Positions 12,703 to 21,052 of a DNA stretch of 64,000 bases are shown one piece after another. The position numbers and the translations under genes are program-made. How positions within the stretch are numbered: position 1 is the stretch's first letter; the number at the start of each line of letters is the position of its first letter. The stretch is from positions 186,001-250,000 of the forward strand of contig JOAA01000021.1 in assembly GCA_000720375.1 (NCBI GenBank), written 5' to 3'. The DNA is from Rhodococcus rhodnii (GTDB lineage Bacteria > Actinomycetota > Actinomycetes > Mycobacteriales > Pseudonocardiaceae). The notes beneath the pieces are model-generated. The model saw only the letters and a program-made list of their open reading frames with translations, did not search any database and was not told the DNA's origin.

Positions 12703-15342
12703 GTGCTGTCCAGCCTGACAACGGAAATATCGTCGGACTACCAGGCGGTAGTCCGACGAGTGCTGGGCGCCAAGGCTCCCGAGTGGACACTGCACGACGG
12801 CGAGACCTGGTGCATGGTGGCGCCTCGGGGGCACGAACACCGCAGGCAGGGCTGGAAACTACATATTTCGGCGATCGCCTCGACGGCACACCGCGTCCTC
12901 GAAGCCGCGGCGCCGATCCTGGTCGAACACGGCTGTGCGTTCAAGTTCGCCGTCTCGCCGCGGGTTCTCGTCGAGCTGACCGGGGTGCGGGCACCACGTG
13001 CCCAGTCAGGCAAATTCCTTACTGTCTATCCCGCTGACGATGACCAGCTGCGCGAGCTCGCTCAGCGTCTGCACGAGGCAACGATTGGTCTGGTCGGCCC
13101 GGCTATCCTGTCCGATCGGCGTTACCTGCCGGACAGCGTCGTGCACTACCGCTACGGCTGCTTCACGTCCGCTCGCGAACTGAACAACGAAGGCTTCTAC
13201 GAGGGACAGCTGCTGGCTCCGGACGGCAGCTTCGTCCCGGACGAGCGCAATCCGTGGTTCTCGCCACCCGAATGGGCAGTACCGCCGTTCGAGCAGCCTG
13301 CCCGAAACGGCGGCACCGGCCGGCCGGTGCTGCTTGCGGGACGCTATCTCGTCCGTGAGGCGGTTCGGCACGCCAATCGGGGCGGGGTCTACCGGGCTGA
13401 CGACCAGCGCACGGGCGAGGCGGTGCTGATCAAGGAGGCGCGGCCGCACATCGGCGCGGGGACCGGCGACGGCGACGCCCGGGACTGGCTGCGCTACGAG
13501 GCACGTGTGCTGAGCAAGCTCGCTCCACTCGGGGTGACGCCCGCAGTGCGAGATGTCTTCGAGTCCGGCGGCCATGTCTTCCTTGTCGAGGACCTGATCG
13601 AGGGCACGAGCCTGACCGAGTGGTCCATCGACCAGGCAACGCGCCACGGCGCGCGGATGCCACTGGATCTGATGTGGCGGCTGGCCCGTGACCTCACCTT
13701 CCTGGTGACACAGGCGCACGCCGCAGGATTCGTCGTACGGGATCTCAAGCCCAGCAACGTGATGGTGACGCCGCAGAACGAGCCGGTGCTGATCGATCTG
13801 GAATGCGCGGTGGAGCTCGGTGCCGCCGCCGATGTCAGAGGCACGGCCGGATTCACCGCGCCCGAACACCTCGCCGCCGCCGATGGTGTCACGGTCGGGC
13901 CCGAAGTGGACTGTTTCAGCATCGGCGCGACACTGTTGCACACCGCGACGGGAATCAATCCGGTACTGGCCGAGGACACCGAGCCAACCAGAGCGGTCGC
14001 TGACCGGCTCGCCGCGATCGTCGACGCCGCGGCACCGGAACACCCGGCGCTGCGCGCCCTCGCCCCGCTGGTGATCGGCATGACCGCGGGAGTGCCGGAT
14101 CGTTGGCCACTGGACAAGGCCGTCGCATTCCTCAGTGCCGAGCCGGATGCGGGCGCCGTCGAAGCGCCCACATTGAACGGTGTGGCCGATCGGTTGCGGC
14201 GTGACGGGTTCGCTTACCTGGCCGAAACCGTCGACGTGAATGCCGAATACCTGTGGCCCCGTGCGCGTGGTGTGCCTGCGGGTGATCCCTGCAATGTCCA
14301 GCTCGGTGCAGGTGGGGTGCTCGCGGTGCTCGACCGTGCCGTCCGGACGGGAGCGCATCCCGAGGTAGAACCGGTGCTGCGGAGTGCGGCCGAATGGTTG
14401 GGACAGCGATTGACCCAGCCCGACCGGATCCTTCCTGGGCTCTACTTTGGACGATCCGGCGCGGTGTGGGCGTTGCATGAGGCTGCCGGGACGCTCGGTG
14501 ATGCCGCACTGGCCGATCAGGCCACCGCTTACGCGCTGCACATTCCGTTGGAATGGTCCAATCCGGACATTTGCCACGGGCTGGCCGGTGCTGGTCTGGC
14601 GCAGGCGCATTTCTGGCGGGTGACTGGTGATCGACGGTTCGCGGACCGGGCCGCGGAATGTGCGGACCGCGTGCTCCGTCTACTTGAGAACTCGACGAGC
14701 GGTGTGGACTGGCCGATCGAACACCGCCGCGAGCTCGCCGGATGCCCGAGTTACGGCTTCGGGCACGGAGTAGCGGGCGTCGCCACGTTCTTGCTCATCG
14801 CCGGGCGCGCACTGGACCGGCCTGAACTGGTGGAGATCGCGGCCTCGGGTGGCCATGCGTTGTGCGCGCTGGCCGAGCAGGACGACGATTCGGCGTTGTG
14901 GCCCAAGGGACCTGGCCGTACTGAGCGGATGGGCCTGACGCTGTGGTGCCATGGTGCTTCCGGCATCGGCACCTTCCTGATCCGGCTGTGGCAGGCGACC
15001 GGTGAGCAGGTGTTCCTCGACCACGCCCAGCGTGCGGCCCGTGCGGTTCATCGGAATCGTTGGCGGCACAGCCCGAGTACTTGCCACGGCGTCGCAGGCA
15101 ATGCGCAGTTGTTGCTTGATGTCGCCGACGCGACAGGCGAGGCGCAGTACAGGCAGTGGGCAGAGGAAGCGGTGGCGTGCCTCGCGGTGCGTGCCACCCG
15201 GCGTGCCGACCGGTTGCTGATACCCGACGAGACGCTGCGCGAAGTTCAGGCGAGCTACCAGGTCGGTTTGGCGGGAGCGCTGGATTTCCTGCTCCGCCTC
15301 GAATACGGCGGTGGCCGAGCCTGGCTGCCGGACTTCGAGTGA
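12703..15342 (+). CDS. Trifunctional lanthipeptide synthetase (LanKC/LanL type)
   Basis: Makes lanthionine rings in a ribosomal peptide; 879 residues, GTG start behind AAGGGGG. Residues 1-205 are the phospho-Ser/Thr lyase-like domain of class III/IV synthetases. Residues about 207-480 are a Ser/Thr-kinase domain with Lys244 (VLIKEAR), catalytic loop Asp347/Lys349/Asn352 (VVRDLKPSNVMV) and Asp365 (LIDLECA). Residues about 500-875 are a LanC-like cyclase with zinc ligands Cys749 (LWCHG) and Cys794-His795 (TCHGVAG). An intact Cys-Cys-His set points to class IV (LanL), since class III cyclases usually lack it. A precursor gene follows after 21 bases. Confidence 0.9.
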   Translation: MLSSLTTEISSDYQAVVRRVLGAKAPEWTLHDGETWCMVAPRGHEHRRQGWKLHISAIASTAHRVLEAAAPILVEHGCAFKFAVSPRVLVELTGVRAPRAQSGKFLTVYPADDDQLRELAQRLHEATIGLVGPAILSDRRYLPDSVVHYRYGCFTSARELNNEGFYEGQLLAPDGSFVPDERNPWFSPPEWAVPPFEQPARNGGTGRPVLLAGRYLVREAVRHANRGGVYRADDQRTGEAVLIKEARPHIGAGTGDGDARDWLRYEARVLSKLAPLGVTPAVRDVFESGGHVFLVEDLIEGTSLTEWSIDQATRHGARMPLDLMWRLARDLTFLVTQAHAAGFVVRDLKPSNVMVTPQNEPVLIDLECAVELGAAADVRGTAGFTAPEHLAAADGVTVGPEVDCFSIGATLLHTATGINPVLAEDTEPTRAVADRLAAIVDAAAPEHPALRALAPLVIGMTAGVPDRWPLDKAVAFLSAEPDAGAVEAPTLNGVADRLRRDGFAYLAETVDVNAEYLWPRARGVPAGDPCNVQLGAGGVLAVLDRAVRTGAHPEVEPVLRSAAEWLGQRLTQPDRILPGLYFGRSGAVWALHEAAGTLGDAALADQATAYALHIPLEWSNPDICHGLAGAGLAQAHFWRVTGDRRFADRAAECADRVLRLLENSTSGVDWPIEHRRELAGCPSYGFGHGVAGVATFLLIAGRALDRPELVEIAASGGHALCALAEQDDDSALWPKGPGRTERMGLTLWCHGASGIGTFLIRLWQATGEQVFLDHAQRAARAVHRNRWRHSPSTCHGVAGNAQLLLDVADATGEAQYRQWAEEAVACLAVRATRRADRLLIPDETLREVQASYQVGLAGALDFLLRLEYGGGRAWLPDFE

Positions 15343-15363
15343 ACGACAGGAGGTGAGGAGAAG

Positions 15364-15495
15364 ATGCAGACTGACGTCCTTGAACTGCAGACGCTGCCGG
15401 AGACCGACACCGAGCTGCTGACGCCGGTGATGTGCTGCGACACCGACTGGACCAGCGGTGAGTGCACCATGCGTCCGCCGCGCTGCAAGGAGTAG
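15364..15495 (+). CDS. Lanthipeptide precursor peptide
   Basis: A 43-residue peptide between the synthetase and the LanC-like gene. AGGAGGTGAGGAG at about 15349-15361 is an excellent Shine-Dalgarno for the ATG at 15364. The leader (about residues 1-23) starts MQTDVLELQTLPETD; its LELQ box matches the L-x-LQ motif read by class III kinases, and LPETD recalls class IV leaders. The core begins near CCDTDWTSGEC and ends RPPRCKE, with four Cys (24, 25, 34, 41) and four Ser/Thr (27, 30, 31, 35). Thr20 precedes the first Cys pair. Up to four thioether rings are possible. The protease and cleavage site are unknown. Confidence 0.85.
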   Translation: MQTDVLELQTLPETDTELLTPVMCCDTDWTSGECTMRPPRCKE

Positions 15496-15559
15496 CGGCC
15501 GTGTCCTGTGCGGACGGCTGTCACTGTCCGCACAGGACCTCCGTCGATCCGGGAGACCG

Positions 15560-16519
15560 ATGATCACGCTCGACGCCATCACCGAACTCGTCGGCGAGCC
15601 GCGTCCGGCACCGCCGTGCGTCCGGCCTGCTCTCGCCGACGGCGGGCCTGGTCTCGTGCTGGCCTTCAACCAGCTCGACCGCTGCCTGCCCGGGCAAGGC
15701 TGGCGTGCCATGGCCGAGGGATATCTCGACGCGACCGTCGCGGGTGTCCATCGCCTCGGCGGGCTTGACGCGTCACCAGGAATGTACGGCGGGCTAGCCG
15801 GAGTCGCCTTCGCCGCCTGGATGCTGGGCCAGGATGTGCCGGACATACACGAAAGCGTTGTACGGCAAGCCATAGCACGATCTCAGGCACTCGGTGGGCG
15901 GCAACGCGAGATCGATCTCATCTCCGGCCTGACCGGAACTGGCGCGTACCTGCTGTGCCGACGCGACGAGGCGCTGACGACAGTGCTGGCAGCGCTGGTG
16001 TCTGCCACTGTGGACCGTCCGCCAGGGATGGCTCACGGCAGTTCCGGCCCTCTTGCCCTGCTTTGCTTGGCCGAACGGGCAGGCTACGCCGTTCCGGGAC
16101 AGCGGAACGCCATTGCCACACTGGCTTTGCGGCATGCGGGCGAGATGCCAGGGACGACATGGTGCCGTGGCAGCGCCGGCATGGCCCGTGCGCTGTGGCA
16201 CGCGGGGATTTCCCTTGGTGACCCGGACATGTGCGATCGCGCTGTGTCGACGGTGAAAGCCGCCCACCGGCAGGATGCGACGCCGGACATCGGTCTCTGC
16301 CACGGACGGGCGGGCCTGCTTCAGGTGACGTTCCGCTTTGCCCAGGACACCAGCGACCCCGAGCTTGTCGCGGCCGTGCCGGAGCTCGCCGCTGACCTGA
16401 TGACGTCCACACCCGACGAGCCGGGATTCCTCGACGGCGCGGCAGGTGTTGTGCTCGCGCTGCTCACCGCTGCCTATCCGGAGCCGCCTGAGTGGGATCG
16501 GGCGCTGCTGCTGTCGTGA
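15560..16519 (+). CDS. Stand-alone LanC-like cyclase
   Basis: A 319-residue alpha/alpha-barrel LanC-like protein, from the ATG at 15560 behind GGGAGACC. It has GMYGGLAGVAFA-type helical repeats and the zinc ligands Cys202 (TWCRGSAG) and Cys247-His248 (GLCHGRAG). LanC enzymes activate Cys thiols for addition to dehydroalanine or dehydrobutyrine. It is shorter than typical LanC (about 400), missing part of the N-terminal repeats. A second cyclase beside a synthetase that already has a zinc-complete cyclase domain is unusual; it may close different rings or act as a chaperone (inference). Confidence 0.82.
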   Translation: MITLDAITELVGEPRPAPPCVRPALADGGPGLVLAFNQLDRCLPGQGWRAMAEGYLDATVAGVHRLGGLDASPGMYGGLAGVAFAAWMLGQDVPDIHESVVRQAIARSQALGGRQREIDLISGLTGTGAYLLCRRDEALTTVLAALVSATVDRPPGMAHGSSGPLALLCLAERAGYAVPGQRNAIATLALRHAGEMPGTTWCRGSAGMARALWHAGISLGDPDMCDRAVSTVKAAHRQDATPDIGLCHGRAGLLQVTFRFAQDTSDPELVAAVPELAADLMTSTPDEPGFLDGAAGVVLALLTAAYPEPPEWDRALLLS

Positions 16520-16528
16520 GGGAGGGAC

Positions 16529-17965
16529 ATGGACACCGAAGTGCTGATCGCCGGGGCCGGCCCGACCGGTCTCGTGCTGGCGATCGAGTTGGCTCGGCGC
16601 GGCGTCAATGTGCGGATAGTCGACAAGGCTGAGGCGTATCCGACGAGCTCACGCGGCGACGCGCTGGTTCCCCGGACGTTGACGATCTTCGACGATCTCG
16701 GTGTCCTCGACGAGGTCCTGGCGGTGGGCCACGCGAAGTACCCGGTACAGACCTATCGTGACGGTGAGCTGATCGACCGGCGAGAGAGGGCCGCGCAGAC
16801 CGGACGACTTCCGAACATATGGTTGCTTGGCCAGGCGAGGACCGAACAGGTGCTACGAGACCGGCTCGCCGCGCACGGTGTCCGGGTTCAGTTGGGAACC
16901 GAGGTGACCGGGTTCTCCCAGGACGCCGACGCGGTGACTGTTCACCTGCGCGACGCGGAAACCATACGTGCCGCTTACCTTGTCGGTGCCGACGGCGGAA
17001 AGAGCTTTGTGCGTCAGGCACTCGGTGTGCCGTTTCCGGGCACGACTGACGAGACGCTTCGAATGATGATCTGCGATGTCGTGGTCGATGGGCTGGACTT
17101 GGCTTGCGCGCATTGGTTCACCCGCGGCCTCGCACTCGTGCCGGTTTCGGGTCAGCCACCGCTTTTCCAGCTCCGCGCACCGATCAGCGCTGACACACCG
17201 GGCGCTCCTGCAGGCGTGCAAGCTTTGCTGGATCACCGTTGTGGCGCCGGCAAAGTCCGCCTGCGTGACCTGACGTGGTCGACTGTGCTGCGGTCCAATC
17301 TGCGTGTCGCAGAACGTTTCCGGACCGGCCGTGTCTTCCTCGCCGGTGATGCCGCACATGTCCATCCGCCCACGGGAAGTTACGGGCTCAACACCGGGGT
17401 GGAGGACGCGTACAACCTGGGCTGGAAACTCGCCGCCGCACTGTCCACATCGGAGCAGGAAGAGCTGCTGGAGACCTACCACCTGGAACGGAAGACGGTC
17501 GCCAGCCGGATTCAGACCATGATCACCGGCCTGATGCGGAAGTACGCCGGAGACGAAGCAGCGCCGGACCTCGACCTGAGTTACCGTCACAGCCCGCTGT
17601 CGGTCGATGAGCGCGCTGAACCAGGCACCCTGCATGCCGGTGACCGCGCCCCAGACGCACTCGTATTGGCCCGCGACGGCCGTCCGACGCGGTTGTTCGA
17701 GCTCTTCCACGGCACGCACGCCACTGTGCTGGCGTTCGGGCAGGAAACCGCGGATCCGCCGGACTTTTCGGGTGAGGTAAGGACGCACAGCGTGTTCCCG
17801 CCAGATTCCGGCGGAGAGTTCACCGATCACAAAGGACAGGCCTTCGGTGCTTACGATGTGCTCCCCGGAACGCAGATACTGGTTCGCCCGGACGGTTACG
17901 TCGCGGCGATTCGCTCGGCGCGTTCTTCGGTGTCCTCCAACACGATCCGGCCGAGCCGGTCGTAG
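16529..17965 (+). CDS. FAD-dependent monooxygenase (PHBH fold), lanthipeptide-linked
   Basis: A 478-residue group A flavoprotein hydroxylase like those of polyketide tailoring. It has the N-terminal dinucleotide motif IAGAGPTGLVLAIELARRG, the DG motif (VGADGGKSFVRQALG, near residue 155), the GD motif (FLAGDAAHVHPP, near 271) and a C-terminal thioredoxin-like tail. It starts 9 bases after the LanC-like gene behind GAGGGAGGGAC, so it is probably in the lanthipeptide operon. It might oxidise the peptide (Trp29 of the precursor is an obvious aromatic) or a small molecule. The 3' end overlaps the convergent permease by 70 bases, long for this genome. Confidence 0.85.
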   Translation: MDTEVLIAGAGPTGLVLAIELARRGVNVRIVDKAEAYPTSSRGDALVPRTLTIFDDLGVLDEVLAVGHAKYPVQTYRDGELIDRRERAAQTGRLPNIWLLGQARTEQVLRDRLAAHGVRVQLGTEVTGFSQDADAVTVHLRDAETIRAAYLVGADGGKSFVRQALGVPFPGTTDETLRMMICDVVVDGLDLACAHWFTRGLALVPVSGQPPLFQLRAPISADTPGAPAGVQALLDHRCGAGKVRLRDLTWSTVLRSNLRVAERFRTGRVFLAGDAAHVHPPTGSYGLNTGVEDAYNLGWKLAAALSTSEQEELLETYHLERKTVASRIQTMITGLMRKYAGDEAAPDLDLSYRHSPLSVDERAEPGTLHAGDRAPDALVLARDGRPTRLFELFHGTHATVLAFGQETADPPDFSGEVRTHSVFPPDSGGEFTDHKGQAFGAYDVLPGTQILVRPDGYVAAIRSARSSVSSNTIRPSRS

Positions 17966-19353
17966 GTCTCGGGTTTGACCTTACGTAGGTAGAGCGCACC
18001 GAGGACACCGGCCACGAACACGCCCGCGACTGTCCACGGAATCGCGGCGAACAAAGTGGACTCAGCCGCTGGGCCCGCTGCCGCGTCGGCGTTGTCGAAC
18101 AGCAGCCAGACAACGGTGATCATGCCTGCGCCGCCGAGCAAAGGGGCAACCAGAGTCGTCAGCTTGTTGCCGCCGCGCCGCCAGAAGTATCCGACTACGG
18201 CGAACGAACACAGCGCCTGCACGATCAGGATCGCCATTGTGCCCAGCAATGCCATCAGGGTGTACAGGCCGAGGTAAGGATCCTGCCCGGAGAGACTGAA
18301 CAGCGCCACGATCACGACCGCGATTCCGGTCTGGGCAAACGAAGCCACGAACGGCGAGCCGTGCTTCGGGTGCGTCCGGCCGAGCGGCCGCCAGATCAAG
18401 CCCTCGCGTCCCAACGCGTACAGGTACCGTGCGGCGCACTGGTGGAATGCCATGCCGCACGCGAACGAACCGGTGATCATCAGCCACTGGAAGGCGACCA
18501 CGGCCCAGTGGCCAACCGTTTGTTCGGTAGGGACGAAGAACAGATCCAGTGGGCTCTTGGTCGCCAGTGCGACCGACCCGGCAAGGCCGTTGCCCGCGAT
18601 CGCCATCCACGACACGAAGACGTAGAACAGTCCGATGCCTACCACGGCGACCAGCGTCGCGATGGGAATGATCTTCTTGGGGTTACGGGACTCCTCGCCG
18701 TACATCGCCGTCGACTCGAAGCCGACCCATGACCAGAAGGCCATGAACAAGCCGAATCCGGCCGCCGTTCCGCCGAATGCCGCCGTCGGTTCGAGCGGAC
18801 CGAGCGGGATGCCATCGGGACCACCGCCTTGGAACAACACCCCGAATGCCATCAGTGCCAGGACGGCGATCTCGGCGACCAGGAAAACGCCGAGGACCTT
18901 GGCGGCCAGGTGGATGTCGAAATAGGACAACGCGGCCGTCACCGCCAGCATGATCGCCGCGTAGAGCTGCCACGGCAGATCGAGGCCAAGCTGGGCGTTG
19001 ATCGTGGTATCCGCGAAATACGCGAAAATGCCCACAATCGACGCCTCGAACACGATGTACGCCAGCACCGCCAGTAGCCCGCTGGCCAATCCCATCACCC
19101 GGCCGAGGCCGTGCGAGATGAAGCCGTAGAACGCGCCGGCCGACGTGATCCGGCGGGCCATCGCGACGAATCCGATGCTGAAGACCGTCAGCACGACAGT
19201 CGCGAAAATGTAGCCGGCCGGTGCGCCGATGCCGTTGCCGAACGCGACCGCCACCGGGACATTGCCTGTCATCGCGGTGATCGGTGCCGCAGTGGCCACC
19301 GCCATGAACACCACACCGAGCAGGCCGACCGAATTGGGCTTGAGCCGGTCCAC
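17896..19353 (-). CDS. APC-family amino acid/amine permease (operon with amine oxidase)
   Basis: A 485-residue transporter with about twelve transmembrane helices. The start is the GTG at 19353, directly behind a strong AGGAGGAG (protein VDRLKPNSVGLLGVVFMAVA). The APC signature region is MAVATAAPITAMTGNVPVAVA. It begins 10 bases after the amine oxidase stop, so the two are co-transcribed, which suggests import of the amine substrate or of GABA-like products. The C-terminal tail (RLGRIVLEDTEERAERIAAT) overlaps the end of the FAD monooxygenase. Confidence 0.88.
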   Translation of the reverse strand: MDRLKPNSVGLLGVVFMAVATAAPITAMTGNVPVAVAFGNGIGAPAGYIFATVVLTVFSIGFVAMARRITSAGAFYGFISHGLGRVMGLASGLLAVLAYIVFEASIVGIFAYFADTTINAQLGLDLPWQLYAAIMLAVTAALSYFDIHLAAKVLGVFLVAEIAVLALMAFGVLFQGGGPDGIPLGPLEPTAAFGGTAAGFGLFMAFWSWVGFESTAMYGEESRNPKKIIPIATLVAVVGIGLFYVFVSWMAIAGNGLAGSVALATKSPLDLFFVPTEQTVGHWAVVAFQWLMITGSFACGMAFHQCAARYLYALGREGLIWRPLGRTHPKHGSPFVASFAQTGIAVVIVALFSLSGQDPYLGLYTLMALLGTMAILIVQALCSFAVVGYFWRRGGNKLTTLVAPLLGGAGMITVVWLLFDNADAAAGPAAESTLFAAIPWTVAGVFVAGVLGALYLRKVKPETYDRLGRIVLEDTEERAERIAAT

Positions 19354-19363
19354 TTCTCCTCCT

Positions 19364-20968
19364 CTAGCCGAGGATTTCCGCGGCGGCGCGGGCACCGCTT
19401 TCGGCCGCGCCGTTCATGTACCCCTGGAAGTCCACCGACGTGTGTTCACCGGCGATGTGGATGTTTCCCTGACGTATTCCTTCGTAACCGGCATAGCGAT
19501 GGCAGTAACCGACCGGGTAACAGCTGTAGGCGCCGTACGAGTTCGGGTTCAGGTGCCATGCGGCCAGCATTGCCTTGCCTGTCCAGTCCTGGGCGACGCC
19601 GGGGATGACTTTGCCGAACTGGTCAAGGTTCTGCCGGACCACCGCCCGTACGTATGCGTTGCGTGAATCCAGGAATGGCTGCGACGGACGGAAACGCAGG
19701 GCGCCATCGCCGCCGCCATACTGGATCGCGATGCCCTTTGTGCCCGATTGCCCCGCTGTCGCGTCCCAGATCTGCTGATAGCCAAGGTCAGTGAAACTGG
19801 CACCGTTGGAGATACCCGGCCACACACCACGGCCCAGCCAGTCACGTTCCCGGAACTGCATGTTGAGTTTCGAGCAGTAACCCATGTACAGCTCGCTGAT
19901 CGCACGTTTCATCCTCGCGTCGAAACCTGCTCGGCGGTAGTCGATGTGTTTCAGCACGCCGAGCGGCACGGTCAGAATCGTGTGGTCCGCGGTGACCGTC
20001 CGGCCGCCTTCGAACGTCAGGGTTTGGCTGCCGTCGGCATTGCGTTTGATGGCTTCAAGTCGCCAGCCGTGTTCGATCGTGCCCTTGGGCAACGCGGCCG
20101 CGATCGCCTCGGGCAGCCGCTGGTTTCCGCCGGTGATGTGGTAGCGCTCGTCGGACGAACCCCAGACGTTCGGATCTTCCAGATCGCTCTGGTCGATCAT
20201 CATGTAGACCAGGTTGACCGCGGTCTGGTCGCCGGCTTGCCTGCCGTATTCGACGACATATGCCTCTTCGAGGAAGCTCGCGAGCCAGCCGTCGGGCACG
20301 CGTGTCGCGATCCATTCGGCCACACTCATGTTGCTCAGTGCCGTCGCGCCAGGTGTGGTCGCGTCCCATGTCGGTGCGTCCGGCGCGTTCTTGACGTCCG
20401 CCTCGAGCGCCTTGTAGACCGGCCGGAAGTCTTCCACGAACTGCTTGTGCGTGCGGTAGCGGCCGCCGAAGAACAGCACGTCCCGGCCGTCTTTCGGCGC
20501 GGCGGCAATGACATCGGTGAGCCCGAGGCCAAAGCGGGCGCACAGGTCCCGGACGGCTTGGTGGTCGGTGTCGATGAACTCGCCGCCGTGCTCGGCGACC
20601 TGCCCAGCGTCCCAGTATGTGCGCTCTGAGAACATCCGGCCGCCGACTCGGTCGCTCGCCTCGTACACCGTGGATTTCACGCCCGCGTCGGCGAGGGTCA
20701 GCGCGGCGTTGAGCCCGGCGAGCCCGGCGCCGATGATCGCGACCGTCGGTTGCGACGCGGCACTGGCTGGTCTTGGCAGGCCGAGCATCGCTGCACCCGC
20801 CAGCACACCACCGATTTTCAGGACATCGCGGCGACTGATCGTGCGCGCTTCGGCGGCACGTGCCAGCCGCGCCTCGCGGTATTCGAGGACAGGCATGCCA
20901 AGTCGCTCGGCTACCGCATGGTCCACCGCAACTCGACGCACGAAGCGGAACATCTCTGTACGCGGCAT
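19364..20968 (-). CDS. Tat-exported flavin monoamine oxidase
   Basis: FAD-dependent oxidative deamination of amines, 534 residues using the ATG at 20968 (MPRTEMFRFVRRVAVDH). A twin-arginine signal follows a 45-residue N-terminal extension (ISRRDVLKIGGVLAGAAMLG, about residues 46-65), so export is likely. The Rossmann motif is VAIIGAGLAGLNAALTLADAG with the GG doublet GGRMFSE. The C-terminal FAD-contact signature is IHIAGEHTSVDFQGYMNGAAESG-like, near 505-525. It forms an operon with an APC permease. An Lrp-type 15-base dyad lies about 47 bases upstream of the start, linking it to the 7.6-12.6 kb amine genes. Confidence 0.9.
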   Translation of the reverse strand: MPRTEMFRFVRRVAVDHAVAERLGMPVLEYREARLARAAEARTISRRDVLKIGGVLAGAAMLGLPRPASAASQPTVAIIGAGLAGLNAALTLADAGVKSTVYEASDRVGGRMFSERTYWDAGQVAEHGGEFIDTDHQAVRDLCARFGLGLTDVIAAAPKDGRDVLFFGGRYRTHKQFVEDFRPVYKALEADVKNAPDAPTWDATTPGATALSNMSVAEWIATRVPDGWLASFLEEAYVVEYGRQAGDQTAVNLVYMMIDQSDLEDPNVWGSSDERYHITGGNQRLPEAIAAALPKGTIEHGWRLEAIKRNADGSQTLTFEGGRTVTADHTILTVPLGVLKHIDYRRAGFDARMKRAISELYMGYCSKLNMQFRERDWLGRGVWPGISNGASFTDLGYQQIWDATAGQSGTKGIAIQYGGGDGALRFRPSQPFLDSRNAYVRAVVRQNLDQFGKVIPGVAQDWTGKAMLAAWHLNPNSYGAYSCYPVGYCHRYAGYEGIRQGNIHIAGEHTSVDFQGYMNGAAESGARAAAEILG

Positions 20969-21014
20969 GGCGACGATGCAACAGCACGAATCTCGCACTG
21001 TCAACGCCCAGTTG

Positions 21015-21029
21015 CCACGGAATCCGTTG
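21015..21029. promoter_or_regulatory. Lrp/AsnC-type operator before amine oxidase (copy 3)
   Basis: CCACGGAATCCGTTG matches the 11110-11124 dyad at 13 of 15 positions and keeps the central GGAATCCG. It lies 47-61 bases upstream of the amine oxidase start, within a wider imperfect dyad (GTTG at 21011 to TCAAC at 21030). This is the third occurrence near amine-catabolism genes. I infer that the Lrp regulator at 10624-11109 controls this promoter too. Confidence 0.6.
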
Positions 21030-21052
21030 TCAACAATCGCCGCGAGGATGGA

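Noticed and set aside
11110..12840. Minus-strand frame of 576 codons opposite the aminotransferase
   Set aside because: Shadow frame; class III aminotransferase motifs are all on the plus strand.
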